Part shown: positions 25,901 through 40,599 of the stretch, piece by piece
Numbering within the stretch: position 1 is the first letter of the stretch
How the letters are laid out: every line of letters starts with the position of its first letter
Translations under genes and position numbers: made by a program
The notes under the pieces: generated by a model
Told to the model about the DNA's origin: nothing
The model's database searches: none
The model's input: the letters and a program-made list of their open reading frames with translations, nothing else
NCBI GenBank assembly: GCA_965153355.1
Contig: OZ231127.1
Location: forward strand, 80,724,001-80,788,000
DNA from: Flaccisagitta enflata
Lineage: Eukaryota; Chaetognatha; Sagittoidea; Aphragmophora
Reading direction: 5' to 3'
Length of the DNA: 64,000 nucleotides

Positions 25901-26597
25901 CTCAACGATCGAACATCGACGAAAGCACGTCGAAGATGATTTCAAATTGGGGGAAAATCAATGCGGGGTTGTGTTAGTTTGTCATCCTATTTTTTGTATT
26001 ATTTTTGTGTATCATGTATCAAATGCAATGATTTACATACCATGTTGTACCTGGTGAAGTTCTCAATCTGCTGGTGTATTTCTTTTCTTACAAAACTTAT
26101 ATTTCATAAAGTTTTTTAACCCGAGAACACCACGGGGTCTTTTCATCGCCATTGGGAATAAGATCATTTGTTACCTTTGATTGTGTTTCTACATTAAGGA
26201 TAAACGAATGAGTCATATTGCATACTTTACATGTTAGGAGATTCTAAACAAATGTAAACATCGATAAGCAACGAAAAATCATTCATTTTCCTCTCGCAAT
26301 ACTCAATGATATGGTTTAAAGTGGTAGTATTAAGCACACATTTTTCTCTCCCGATCGAGATTCAATCCCGGCCCGGTCTGGGAAGTTGATTCAGCTGAAC
26401 AACGATTTCGTTAGGCAGCCGATGATGAGTAGAAATCGAGGGCTACTTATTTTTCGGTGGTCCTTTTCAATCTGACTCAGATCATGCAACTTGCAAATGC
26501 ATTGACCATCACTTTTTTCAGCGAAAAGAGTTCTCATCTACCTTTACATTGTTATCTCTTTTATGCTAGTATTTAGAGTAAATCCCTTCGTTTTATC
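25901..26597. other. Intron upstream of H1, no gene seen
   Basis: AT-rich, no supported feature. Confidence 0.5.
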
Positions 26598-26668
26598 TTC
26601 AAGACTTCATGGACTTCTTGGACTTCATGAACTTCATGGACTTCATGGACTTCATGGACTTCATGGAA
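26598..26668. repeat. 9-bp tandem repeat
   Basis: About seven units of GACTTCATG with minor variants. Confidence 0.9.
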
Positions 26669-26693
26669 TCTTAGGGTTAGCCTTTCTTTACTT

Positions 26694-26842
26694 TTTAGTG
26701 ACGGACACGCGAGTCTAAACCTTGCTGTGTCGGTCGGTCCGTCCTCCCCCCCCCCCCCCCGTCCCCATTCTTGAATTGCGAGTGGTTTTCGCATCACTGC
26801 CCTTGCCCAACCGTCCGCGACTGTGGTGTGCCGGCCTTGTTT
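26694..26842 (-). repeat. Hairpin-ended dispersed repeat, copy f (reverse)
   Basis: CTTTTTAGTGACGGACACGCG start, CCGTCC tract, GCATCACTGCCCTTGCCC, ending GCCGGCCTTGTTT. Hairpin partly lost. Confidence 0.65.
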
Positions 26843-27094
26843 GTTATGGTTTTGACTTGAAATTGAATGAAATTAGATGTGAGTTCGAAGCGAAAAAAAA
26901 AGAAAAGAAAAGAAAATGAAATGGAATTAGTTTTGAGTCTTAGAACATCTCCTCTGCGTTGGTGATAAAACTTCTAACGACGACGGATTCTGATAACGAG
27001 TTTTATGACGTCCCGCTGAGGATTCTCTTTTAAGAGATCATTGCTGTCTCTTTTGCTCGCTCAGTTCCTCGCCGTTTTTGCCCAAGTTGCTCTA

Positions 27095-27654
27095 CAGTAT
27101 GATTCATCTCGATTGTAACATTTCATGACGGCATTGCTAAAAAAGTAATAGAGATAATCTAATTCTGAAAAAAATCTCTGTTAGGTAATGATTTGGCATT
27201 TTATGATGATTGATGCCCAGGATTTTTTTAGAAAATCTAAAGCCCTAAATTTTTGATGAACCAATAATCATGCTTGGCAAAACAAGCATTTTTGTGGCTT
27301 TGTCCAAAAAAAAAATTCTTAGAATTGCTTTATTTTTTTTAAAATTTTCAGTTTTTGATATAATATAGGTCTCAAATACGAAATATATTGATGTAGTCAA
27401 AAGTAAAAGTGAGAAAAATTGTAATTGGATGCAGTTTTATGAAAAAAATAAGGGAAAATGACCTTTTTAACATAATTTGCTACTTAGTCTTTTATAGGTA
27501 AAAAGTATCAAACTTTGATAGAAAAGTCTGGGAAATAGTTTATCATAAAATGCCAAGCCATAACTTTTCATATGCTTTTTTCAGAATTGAACTGGCACTT
27601 TTAGTTTTTGAGCAATGCCGTCATGAAATGTTACAGTCGAGATGGATCATACTG
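27095..27654. mobile_element. Tc1/mariner-type MITE, 560 bp (intact copy)
   Basis: Inverted repeats of about 45 bp begin CAGTATGATTCATCTCGA and end with the complement, flanked by TA on both sides. Terminal CAGT plus TA duplication is typical of Tc1/mariner MITEs. The 72-residue open frame at its right end is not a gene. A second copy is split at 34611 and 36978. Confidence 0.82.
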
Positions 27655-27656
27655 TA

Positions 27657-28477
27657 TCTCCTCACTCTATCAACTTGCACTTCGATACCTGTAGCCACTT
27701 GCGCTATCGCTTTATTTGATAGATCTTTGGGAAACTTGGATAACTGTCGAATATGGATCAATTAAAGTCAAGTCTTCTTCCGGCCGTTAATCTGACTCAT
27801 GTTCAAAAGAAAAGGAATAATCAAAACGAAATATCCAATGGGAATGTAGCCAAACCCAAATGAAGAAGCAAAGAGAAGCAAAGAGAAGCAAATAGATGTG
27901 ATTTTAACTGACTCCTCAAGGACTAAGATACTCTTTGAATATATGGTGCTCTTGCTAAAATGAAAACATCGAAGATGTCTTTTTTTAGCTGTGGTCATTT
28001 TGACATAAAATCTGTCATCTTGTGTGAAGGCTGAGTTCTGAGTAAAGGCGAGAAAGGGGAAGGGAAGAAACGATATTCATGGCCAACCTTGGTAAACGCG
28101 AGCAGGAAGGAGAATTCATCCAATAACATGCAATTGTTCGGAGTCAAGAGGTAGAAATGGAACAAATCTGTAAATATGGCTGCTCTGGCCGCATTCGGGT
28201 GGGCGGGAGTAAAAGTGAACGCACGCCTTCTTAAAATTACTGGTATGTCTCAAAGAAGCGAAGTATAAGGGGGAAAAAAGTGAAAAGAGGAGAACAAGGG
28301 AAGTTGAAAAAAGTGACAGAATATGAAAAATGGTTGGAGAAAAACTGAGCAGAAATGGCTGAGGGCACTTCTACCTTTGGCCTTGGCTCGAATATAGCAC
28401 CAGTCTCATGGCTTAACCTTGACACTTGCCCGTCACCATAAAGAGACATGCGGGACCGTGCAGCCAGCATTCATAAT
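27657..28477. other. Intron, no gene seen
   Basis: AGAGAAGCAA is triplicated near 27870. A decayed dispersed-repeat piece lies near 28185-28215 (CATTCGGGTGGGCGGGAG). Confidence 0.5.
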
Positions 28478-28493
28478 TTCTCTCTCTATTTCT

Positions 28494-28528
<35 letters not shown>
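28478..28528. repeat. (CT)n microsatellite forming the exon C pyrimidine tract
   Basis: It runs up to 13 bp before the exon C acceptor, so it doubles as the polypyrimidine tract. Confidence 0.9.
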
Positions 28529-28531
<3 letters not shown>

Positions 28532-28541
28532 CACCTTCCAG

Positions 28542-28669
28542 ATTTTGTGGTTTGTTGTGCCGTTCAACGAATCTGGTGCTAAACATGCTGATGCCTCTTC
28601 AACATGGCCTGGTTACGAGCCAATTCCCGTGAATGACGTCAACAAAAACAACGAAAACATCCAAATACC
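28542..28669 (+). CDS. BPI/LBP-like protein, exon C (3' boundary tentative)
   Basis: A CT-rich tract ending CACCTTCCAG precedes the frame ILWFVVPFNESGAKHADAS, which continues exon B in phase 0. It fits the AFAVLPNSSLA segment of BPI. The 3' end is less certain. The donor ACC|GTATTT at 28670 gives phase 2, which matches the acceptor of exon D, but then includes about 27 polar residues (WPGYEPIP, then an Asn-rich run) absent from mammalian BPI. Earlier candidate donors (G|GTGCTA, G|GTTACG, CCC|GTGAAT) do not match exon D's phase with its best acceptor. The exon start is well supported; the exact end is inference. Confidence 0.58.
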
Positions 28670-29083
28670 GTATTTCTTGCAATTTTTGCCCCTTTGCATT
28701 TTTTAAGCAATTGAAAAGAGTCATGTTTTAGCAGTTTTTTTTCCACTTTCTACCATGAAAAACGCTGGCGGACCAAAGCCTGTAGAAGATTCAAACAGTT
28801 TGGGTTAGGTTGGGGTCATAATTGATGTAGAAAATCGTTTCTTTTTTTCATAACTCTCAAAAAAGGATAAACATTTCATGACAAAAAATGCCTTCGACCG
28901 TTTTTGAATTAGAATACGTTGTAAAAATCAACAAAATTGTATTCATTGCAAAACATACGGTAAATATCCAACTCAATCGACACTCAGGAGTTCACAAGGC
29001 CAAGGAGATAACCCAAGACATGGCCCAATACATGACTCAGGACATGGCCCAGAACATGGTCAAGGAAATGGCCCAAGACACAG
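28670..29083 (+). other. BPI-like intron between exons C and D
   Basis: 414 bp, AT-rich, ending in the repeat that carries the exon D acceptor. Confidence 0.55.
29003..29083 (+). repeat. Short tandem repeat at the exon D acceptor
   Basis: Units of 24, 24 and 19 bp share GACATGGCCCA, and each ends in an AG dinucleotide (ACTCAG, GTCAAG, ACACAG). The last AG is the proposed acceptor of exon D. The 19-bp spacing of the last two AGs would shift the reading frame if the earlier one were used. Confidence 0.6.
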
Positions 29084-29227
29084 GCGTTACATGTTCACCA
29101 CGAACCATACAGTAACTGCCAAAGCCATTCCGTCCATCTCCGAAGAAAGACTGCAAATCCAGTTTCAACATTTGGATGTTTCTGTGATTCTCGCTGATGC
29201 CGTCATTCCAATGCACGACTTTCACAG
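29084..29227 (+). CDS. BPI/LBP-like protein, exon D (phase 2-2)
   Basis: The frame reads YMFTTNHTVTAKAIPSISEE, then RLQIQFQHLDVSVI and IPMHDFH, and closes at CACAG|GTGTGC. It parallels the GMHTTGSMEVSAESNRL and LKLDRLLLELKHSNIGPF segments of BPI. The exon ends after two bases of a codon (AG), and exon E begins with T, giving Ser with no frame change. The chosen acceptor, GACACAG|GCGTTAC, lies at the end of short repeats that each contain an AG, so the exact 5' boundary is tentative. Confidence 0.75.
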
Positions 29228-29308
29228 GTGTGCAAATAAAAGTTAGAATAAAGCTGACTTCGTTTTATTCGTTTATTTTTTTCTGGGGGGTAGTTGTTTC
29301 TTCCTTTT

Positions 29309-29830
29309 GGGCAGCGGTCCCGAAGGGGCCGATGAAATATGCTTTTTGGGCAGCGGCCCCAAAGGGCCGATGTTCTGAAGGACACAGGGGTGAACCATTA
29401 CGTACGTCCGTACGTACCCCCCCCCCAGCTTCTCAAGCCTCAAATACCCATCGGATAATATGGGAAATTGTCAAAATGCACACTTCCCATTGAATAACAT
29501 GGAAAATTTACAAAAAAGCAAAAAGATGCATGTTTCCCATTGAATAACATGGAAAATTGATGAAAACTAAGAAAAATGTAAAATTCCCATTGAATAACAT
29601 GGCGAATTGACTAGAAATTGAAAAAAAAATGCGAAATTCCCATTGAATATCATGCAAAATTGCTACTAAGGCCTCAAATATGCCCTCTCAGGACGTATGG
29701 AAATTCACCCCTGTGTCCTACAGGACATCGGCCCTTTGGGGCTGCTGCCCTGCTCTCACTCCACTTCTTCAGCTAATCACTCCAAGCAGGGCATCGGGTA
29801 CCGCTGACCATGTGCGATCCTTGGATGACT
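29309..29830. mobile_element. TIR element with 38-bp minisatellite interior (copy 3)
   Basis: The left terminus occurs twice in a row (TTTTGGGCAGCGG at 29306 and 29345). The right end is CCTACAGGACATCGGCCC followed by the CAGGGCATCGGGTACCGC module. The interior has about five units of CCCATTGAATAACATGG, as in copy 2. Confidence 0.72.
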
Positions 29831-29859
29831 TGTTCTCGTTATCCTTCTTCATCCCCCTC

Positions 29860-30060
29860 CCCCTTGAGAGTCAAATCCCAGTCTCGAGGGTCAAATCCCA
29901 GTCTTAAGGGCCACATTCCAACCTCAAGGCCCAAATCTAGGCCTCAAGCTAGTCTCATATTTTAGAAACAGGGCTCTAATTCCAGCTTAGATGTCCAAAT
30001 CCCTGCTTAAAGCTTTAACCCCTGCCTTGAGGCTCAAATCTCTGACTTGAATCAAAATTC
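29860..30060. repeat. Minisatellite, about 21-bp unit
   Basis: GAGGGTCAAATCCCAGTCT-type units, the same family as bases 1-300. Confidence 0.75.
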
Positions 30061-30081
30061 CAGCCGCGCGACCCAAAATCT

Positions 30082-31229
<1,148 letters not shown>

Positions 31230-31752
31230 GGGCAGCGGCCCCAAAGGGCCGATGTCCTGTAGAACACAGGGGGGAATTTCCATACGTCCGTCCGTCCGTC
31301 CGTCCGTCCCCCCCCGTTGGCCATCAAGGCCTCAAATTTGCCCTCCCAGCCCTAAATTTAGCCCTCCAGGCCTCAAATCAGCCTTCTAGGCTTCAAATCA
31401 GCCCCCCCCCCGCCTCAAATCTGACCTACAGACCTCAGATCTGCCCTCCAGACCTTCAACTAGGCCTCCAAGCATCAAATCAGCCCTCTGTGGCTCAAAT
31501 TTGCCCTCCAAACCTCAAATCCACTCTCAAAGCCTCAATTCTGCCCTCCAGCCTTCAAATATGCCTTCTTTGGCCTGAATCAGTCATCTATTGCCAGAAA
31601 TGTGCCTCCTCAGGACGTATGGAAATTCCCCCCTGTGTTCTACAGGACATCGGCCCTTTGGGGCCGCTGCCCTGCTCTCACTCCACTTCTTCACTGGATC
31701 ACTCCCAGCAGGGCATCGGGTACCGCTGACCATGTGCGATCCTTGGATGACT
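31230..31752. mobile_element. TIR element with 20-22 bp minisatellite interior (copy 4)
   Basis: The termini are the best conserved of the family: GGGCAGCGGCCCCAAAGGGC at the left, GCCCTTTGGGGCCGCTGCCC at the right. A (GTCC)n lies at 31286-31310. The interior has about 12 units of CCTCAAATCTGCCCTCCAG. The right module CAGGGCATCGGGTACCGC is present. Confidence 0.78.
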
Positions 31753-31799
31753 AGTTTTCATTCTTTTTATCGCTTCCATTTATTCAACGCGTATCTCAT

Positions 31800-31807
31800 C
31801 TCTCTCC

Positions 31808-31906
<99 letters not shown>

Positions 31907-31960
31907 GATAGACAGTGTCTATCTCTCTCTCTAGATAGACAGTGTCTATCTCTCTCTCGT
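31800..31960. repeat. (CT)n with duplicated palindrome
   Basis: A (CT)n of about 105 bp, followed by two copies of AGATAGACAGTGTCTATCT, each a near-perfect palindrome, separated and followed by short CT runs. Confidence 0.9.
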
Positions 31961-32655
31961 TCAATCAGTACTTTTAGATCCCATTTGCACATCTCTATGA
32001 CCTTGTTGGTCAGTTTTATGGTTGTCGTCATTGGTACCAGTATAAACGGGAAAGTACCGAAACTGTGGTAATAGTCTGGATCAGATTCAAAAACCAGGTA
32101 TGACTTCAGTATAACACACAGGCCTGTATATAATAAAGAATCAAAGGGTTTGGAATCAAAGGGTTAAGAATCAAAGAGTTTGGAGATGGGGTGGGAAATC
32201 AAAGGGGAAAAAACGGGAAAAAAAATTTGGGGAAAATATAACTTTTGACAGTATCAAATCATAAAAACTGATTAGCACAACACAATTAAACACTATTTGA
32301 ACCTTAACTACACAGTTTTATTGCTTTTGGGGTTCTTACTAGGGGTTTTCTTACCTAACGACGCTTTTGCATGGATGCACTGTGCAATTGTGGCAGCAAC
32401 AATGGCCCATCATGTAGCAGCACTTTTGGCAGAATCATGTAGCAGCAATAAATGTCCGTATTTTTTCAGATTTTCTTTAAAGTTTAATGTTTCTTATTTG
32501 GATAATTGTATGAGTTTTATATAGGATGAATTGTTGCACACATCATCATGTAGCAGTACTTTTGGCAGCATCATGTAGCAGTTTATGCCCTTGTTACTCT
32601 TGTCACTTTTTCCATTTCCTTCACGTCTTTTCTGCTTGCTTGTCCGTCAGATCAG
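31961..32655. other. Intron, dispersed repeat, no gene
   Basis: 32195-32335 (ATTTGGGGAAAATATAACTT through TAACTACACAGTTTTATTGC) is repeated at 56928-57035 in the same orientation. CATCATGTAGCAGTACTTTTGGCAG-like text is repeated three times at 32410-32580. No gene seen. Confidence 0.6.
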
Positions 32656-32910
<255 letters not shown>

Positions 32911-33998
32911 AGAGAGTCGGGAAAAGCTGAGTCGGCTATTTCGCGAGGGAAAGAGAGCATGCTCCCTTCGTTTAATGTGACAATTGGGCAACTCTAAAGT
33001 TGAGCCCTCTCAGATTTCTGATGTTTATGGAGTAGATAATGAGCAGTAGTTTGCCCTGGATTAGTTTAAGCAACGCCACTGAGTTATGCGTAATGCATGT
33101 GTGATGTTCAAATATAAGGTGGATGTAAGGCGTGAAAGAGAGAAACAAGGTCGAATAGAGGGTTCCGTGCGAGCGACCAGGCTAGTTGAGCAATTGGGCA
33201 GGTAAATAGGATGCAAAAAGCGTCAAAATCATCCAAAAAGCTTATTTCTAGTGTGATCATTTGACAGACGGCTCATTGGATTGAAAGACTGACCCACAGA
33301 AGACGTAGAAAGTTGTAAAGACGCGACTCTTTTGAAGTGAATTTCACTCCTCGACTTTGAATCAAATTCGGACGCTTTCGTAGTTTTCATTCTTCAAAAG
33401 AGATGAAAAAATGATTAATTGTGTTTTCCTTTGCGCACTTCATATTCGTCCGTTTCAATTTGTCCCCATTCCCACTTTAATACTTTTCCTTTTTCCCATA
33501 AATTCACAACAGTTCTTGGAATTCCTTTGTTTGTCATCGGCACACATCTTATTTTTCGCCGACTAAAATTGCTTTCGCTCTCGCTCTCGCTCTCGCTTTC
33601 GTTCTCGCTCTTGCTCTCAGTCTCACTCTTTCTTCTGCTATCACTTCGACTTTTTCTCTTCTCTCGCTCTCGCACTTTTTCCATATTCTTTCTCGCTTCT
33701 CTTTTCTTTCGCTTATCCCTCTCAAATCAAATTGCTTCAAAGAAAAACATATATGGAATGAAGACATCGTAGTAACCGATTACATCTGAAATTCTGAATA
33801 CTTACGATACTTATACTAAAACCTTCAATCTTCAATTGTTCAAAGTTTTTTTTTTTTTGGATTTCGTTAGCTAGCGCCAAAGGGGAATAAATTCTGCGGC
33901 GGTTGCAACGGAAAAAAATCTTACTCAAGGCCAAACATTCGTGACTTCTGCAATTCCAAGGGAAAACGATTTGCTATTTATATCCACGGCTAAGGGCA
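32911..33998. other. Intron, no gene; decayed repeats
   Basis: A decayed hairpin-repeat copy occupies about 33166-33345. A degenerate GCTCTC hexamer repeat lies at 33572-33640. No gene. Confidence 0.5.
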
Positions 33999-34290
33999 CC
34001 TCACACCGCCCCATCTTACAGCGCCATGCAACGTCTCACAGTGCCAGATCTCACATCGCCTCACATCTTGTATTGCCCCATCTCACATCGCCCTATCTCA
34101 CATAGCCCTATCTCACATCGCTCCATCTCACATTACCCCATCTCAAATTGCCAGCTCTCATATCGCCCATATCTGACGAATCGTAAGGATGTGAGGCATC
34201 GGAATGAGAGGCATAAGGATGCGGGGATATCATGATGCGGGGTATAAAGATGCGGGGCACAAGGATGCGCGGCACGACGATGCGGTGGTG
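33999..34290. repeat. Two adjacent minisatellites (17 bp and 14-15 bp units)
   Basis: ATCTCACATCGCCCC units run to 34171; GGATGCGGGGCACAA units run from 34185 to 34290. Confidence 0.85.
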
Positions 34291-34904
34291 CATCGGCTAA
34301 GTACAGCTATACAGTCTGTTTATAAGCTATGAAGGGGCATTAAGTGAATCAAATTGGGTTTGATATTCCCTGTTATCGACACCAGGCCGTTGGAAGAATA
34401 TTTAGGATAGATTTTGAATCGATGAGAATTCCCCAAGTTTCTTTTCAATAAATATTTAAAGTTTCTCTTCTCACTTATCATTAAAAAACACATTGCTCCA
34501 TGGCCAAAAATTGACAACAGATCACACATCGTGTGCTAAATCTGTCAAAACCTTGAAATGGTTCATGGTGAAGACGTACTGTACAGCGGTTGATTTGGAT
34601 TTTGGATCTACAGTATGATCCATCTCGACTGTAACATTTCATGACGGCATTGCTCAAAAACTAAAAGTGACAGTTCAATTCTGAAAAAAGCATATGAAAA
34701 GTTATGGCTTGGCATTTTATGATAAACTATTTCCCAGACTTTTCTATCAAAATTTGATACTTTTTACCTATAAAAGACTAAGTAGCAAATTATGCTAAAA
34801 AGGTCATTTTCCCTTATTTTTTTCATAAAACTGCATCCAATTACAATTTTTCTCACTTTTACTTTTGACTACATCAATATATTTCATATTTGAGACCTAT
34901 ATTA

Positions 34905-35280
34905 CACAGACCACCAAATCCCACCCTGATGGGAAATAAGCCCCTAACGACACTTTATCCCGCTCAAGCCACCTACACAGACCACCAAATCCCACCCTGA
35001 TGGGAAATAAGCCCCTAACGACACTTTATCCCGCTCAAGCCACCTACACAGACCACCAAATCCCACCCTGATGGGAAATAAGCCCCTAACGACACTTTAT
35101 CCCGCTCAAGCCACCTACACAGACCACCAAATCCCACCCTGATGGGAAATAAGCCCCTAACGACACTTTATCCCGCTCAAGCCACCTACACAGACCACCA
35201 AATCCCACCCTGATGGGAAATAAGCCCCTAACGACACTTTATCCCGCTCAAGCCACTTACACAGACCACCAAATCCCACT
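34905..35280. repeat. 71-bp tandem array, five units plus a partial
   Basis: CACAGACCACCAAATCCCAC recurs at 34905, 34976, 35047, 35118, 35189 and 35260, nearly identical between units. Each unit starts with the element terminus itself. Confidence 0.95.
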
Positions 35281-35629
35281 AAGTGTTTATGTGCCTCCTA
35301 CCCCTCCCACCTCCAATTTCAGATTTTTTTTTCTTCATTTCCATGAAAGAATTCTATTTCCTCTCTTCATGGCAAAAAGAATGACAAAATCATAATCAAA
35401 AAAATTACATTGGTTGTCAAAAAAAATATTTGCTAAAGTTACAATAGCCGAATTGCTTACTTTTGTTTTCCATAGTAATGCAGGCAGATCTGGTATCCTT
35501 TCTCTTGAAAACAGTTCAAACTGCCTTATGCAAATTTCTTTGCATAGGACTAGAAACACTAAACAAGTGATGCGGGGCCACAATATTGTGGGGGATAGGT
35601 GGGTAGGGGCAGCCAGCCACTATCCAAAC

Positions 35630-36110
35630 TCAAGGACAACATTAGAAATGCTTGATAACCTAAGCAAAACATTAAAACTACCTTAGTACCTACCTACTTC
35701 AGGACAACTCAGCCAATGCAAAAACTATTGGAACATTTTTAGAAAAACTATAGGAATACTATAGGGCAAGTTGCACGGCAACAGAACAACTCTTAAACAA
35801 CTTGAGGATAACTTTAAGACAATTCTTGGACAAATCTAGGACAACCCCAGAACGAATAAAGCTACCTCTAGGACAACTAAAAAAAAACTTAAGGACAATT
35901 TTGACAACCTTAGGACAACTCCTTGGACATTCCTAAGACAACTAGGACAACTCTAGGATAACAAAAACAACTCTAGAACAACTTTTGGACAACTTTAGGA
36001 CACTTTTAAGACAACTTGAGGACAGCTGTAGGACAAATCTAGGACATTTCAAGGACATCACAAGGACATCACAAGGACAATATAAGGACTCCTTATTGGC
36101 AACTTTAAGA
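35630..36110. repeat. Degenerate GGACAACT repeat
   Basis: AGGACAACTTTAGGACA-type units of about 10-20 bp fill much of the inserted element. Confidence 0.75.
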
Positions 36111-36978
36111 CAAGTTTAAAACAAGTACGGTAGGATAACTCAATTAACCCAAGGAAAATCCAGGAAAACCCAAAGCTAATTTCCATATGAGTTATCCTTC
36201 CATATTTAAGGCTGAAAAGGAAGCGAAATTTCTCCCTAATCACTATTAGCTTTGAAAAAGCGCGCTCTAATTGCATTTATGCTCACCTAATGACATCAGT
36301 TTATGCTTGACAAAGAAATACTTGATAAAAGAGAGGAAATAACATATATATCTTAAGCTAATTTGTATGATTGGGTAAAAAGAAATCAAGCTCGTTCTCA
36401 GCTTAAACTCAAAAGCGCAATTGCGCGCATTAGATCTAGCTCCGCATTCCAACTACGGAGGATTAGGTGCTACCACCAATGCGCAAAACGCGCAACTCTA
36501 GAAAACCGGTGAACTTTTGTGAATCTCTATATTTTCTATGTATTTTACATAATGTTTTTATCATTATTTATATACTAAACACAATTTCGAAATGATTTTT
36601 TTTGCAGATATGAACCCTACAGGGTTAGTAGAAGTGGAAAACCGCACTATTGTAGTAGGTTTCAAATAGTCGTGTCCATTACTTATTTCCCATCATGGCG
36701 CTCTGTGTATTATATCAAAAACTGAAAATTTTAAAAAAAGTAAAGCAATTCTAAGAATTTTTTTTTTGGACAAAGCCACAAAAATGCTTGTTTTGCCAAG
36801 CATGATTATTGGTTCATCAAAAATTTAGGGCTTTAGATTTTCTAAAAAAATCCTGGGCATCAATCATCATAAAATGCCAAATCATTACCTAACAGAGATT
36901 TTTTTCAGAATTAGATTATCTCTATTACTTTTTTAGCAATGCCGTCATGAAATGTTACAATCGAGATGAATCATACTG

Positions 36979-37867
36979 TAGCAAGCGTAGAATCCCGAGA
37001 CATGAATTATGTACACAGTGGCAAAAGAAAACATATCCCTATTTTATATTATTTCTTTTGCTACTGTGCCATTTTTGCCAGTGTACAATAGTTGAAACAG
37101 AGGCAAGCTTAAAACCAAAGATGGATGATGGTGCACTATTAAAGTATCATACAACAATCTAAACATTGGCGATGAGCTACCTAACGTGTCCCCTTGAAAT
37201 CTAACGTGGTTCCTGGTGCACTATGAAATTATTGCACCGTAGAGAAAACTTGGTCCAGTAGCTATTTTATGCGTCCATTACGACCGCCAGGGAGAAATTT
37301 GGTTGCGCATATGCGACGACTTATCAAGCCTGATTTTTTTTCTCCTCTCGTTCCTTTCCTTTCTTTTTTTCTTCCTTCATTTTTTCTTTTTTTTTCCTTT
37401 CTTTTCTTTTATCCTTTCTTTCCTATCCTTCCTATCCTTCCTTCCTTTCCTCTTTCGAACTTTTTCATTTCCTGACTTTCTTATATTCTTTCTCTACCCG
37501 CGCTTCTTTCATTCCTTTATTCCTTCCCATATGCTTCCGCACCAAATGCTACAGCCAAATATCCGATCTAGAATTCATCAACCAGATTTGAGAGTTATAG
37601 AGAGAAATAATCGCCTACGGGGTTAAAACACAAAATGTTGGACTAAGAAAAAAATACCCGAAAGGCCAAGATACAAAATTTCGTGGTTATGGTCAAAATG
37701 AGAGTTTTTATTCTGTCTGGACAGATCCCGTTAGATTGGATGATGTACATTAATTATAGACATAATCGGGTAAATTTCATGATTTGTTTTGCCTTCGCCC
37801 AAACTATGTTAGCTTCAAAGTGTACAAAAGTGTTGCTTTTATTTTCAAATTTCTTCTATCAAAAAAG
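36979..37867. other. Intron, no gene seen
   Basis: T-rich degenerate tract at 37335-37510. No gene supported. Confidence 0.5.
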
Positions 37868-37965
<98 letters not shown>

Positions 37966-38013
37966 CTTTCTAGATAAGAAATCATAGCTTGAGGGATTTG
38001 CACTCATTTTTCT
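37868..38013 (+). repeat. (GA)n plus conserved tail, copy 2
   Basis: GA run of about 95 bp, then the same 50-bp tail as at 32699-32749. Confidence 0.9.
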
Positions 38014-38039
38014 TTTTTCGGGGTCGCACTTTTTTTTCC

Positions 38040-38710
38040 TCTACTTGATTTGCGCCTGGGAATCAAGAAATATGACGTTTAGGGATTTATAACCGCAGAG
38101 AGGGACTCGCTTGCTCGCTTGTATGCTTGTGGGTTTGTAGTATCGCTTGCTTGTTTGCTTGCTTGCACGCGCTTTCGCTTTCTTGCCAGCATGTATGCTT
38201 GCTAGCACTCTAGTTGATTTGCGCTAAAGAAACAAGAAATGTGACGTGTCGGGATTTGTCAGCGGAAAGAGCGGCTAGATTTTAAGCTTGTTTACTGATT
38301 TGTTTGCTTGCTAGCCCCTTCCAATCGAGTGATGCGATGCACACGGATTTGCCAGTGTAGAGAGAGGCTGGGTCGCTTGCTTGCGCGTCTGTATTTTTGC
38401 ATGTTTTATTAAGTTATTTGCTTGTTTGCTTGCATACAATGCATGCATGCATGCATGGCGTGTCTGCCTGTGCTCTCACTTACGAGTGTGTTTTCTTGCG
38501 ACTGGTAGTCAAGAAGTGGTAGGATTTGTTATCTATACAGTTGCTTGCCTGCTCGCTCCCTCCCTCCCTCGCTCACTCCGTCCGTCCCTCCCTCCCTCCC
38601 TCCCTCGCTCGCTCGCTCGCTCGCTCGCTCCCTCCCTCCCTCCCTCTCTTGCTCGCTCGCTTGCGCCAAGAAATATGACGTGCCGGGATTTGTCACCGCT
38701 GCTAAGGTCA
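38040..38710. repeat. Degenerate 150-170 bp repeat with GCTT and CTCC tracts
   Basis: AAGAAATATGACGTGTCGGGATTTG-like text occurs at about 38067, 38232 and 38669, each followed or preceded by GCTTGCTTGCTCGC tracts. 38550-38650 is CTCCCTCC/GCTCGCTC. Confidence 0.7.
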
Positions 38711-40447
<1,737 letters not shown>

Positions 40448-40599
40448 TTTGTCTGTGTGTATCTATCTAGGAATATTTTGCCTACACATCTTGGTTCTTC
40501 TCTCTATACCGGTTGTAGGTATAAAAGAAAGAGAGAGAGACTAGCAGACTGAAAACTTACTTTGTGCTGCATCTTAAGAAACCCCTTCATCAACCCCTT

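Larger units (their letters stand above)
34905..36707. mobile_element. DNA element inserted in the MITE, 1803 bp
   Basis: Ends CACAGACCACCA and the inverted CACAGAGCGCCA (read from the right), both followed inward by TGATGGGAAATAAG. It is flanked by a 5-bp duplication TATTA that is single in the intact MITE. No transposase frame. The interior has a 71-bp array, then degenerate GGACAACT repeats (35630-36110). Superfamily not assigned. Confidence 0.78.
34611..36978. mobile_element. Tc1/mariner-type MITE, copy 2, split by an insertion
   Basis: Reverse-oriented copy of the MITE at 27095-27654. It begins CAGTATGATCCATCTCGACT and ends with the complement, flanked by TA. The element is continuous as 34611-34904 plus 36713-36978, interrupted by the insertion at 34905-36707. 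Confidence 0.85.

Noticed and set aside
27550-27765. 71-residue + strand frame with a hydrophobic stretch
   Set aside because: Its first half is the terminal inverted repeat of the MITE at 27095-27654.
34905-35280. CRISPR-like regular array of 71-bp units
   Set aside because: There are no unique spacers: the whole 71-bp unit is repeated, inside a transposon of an animal genome.
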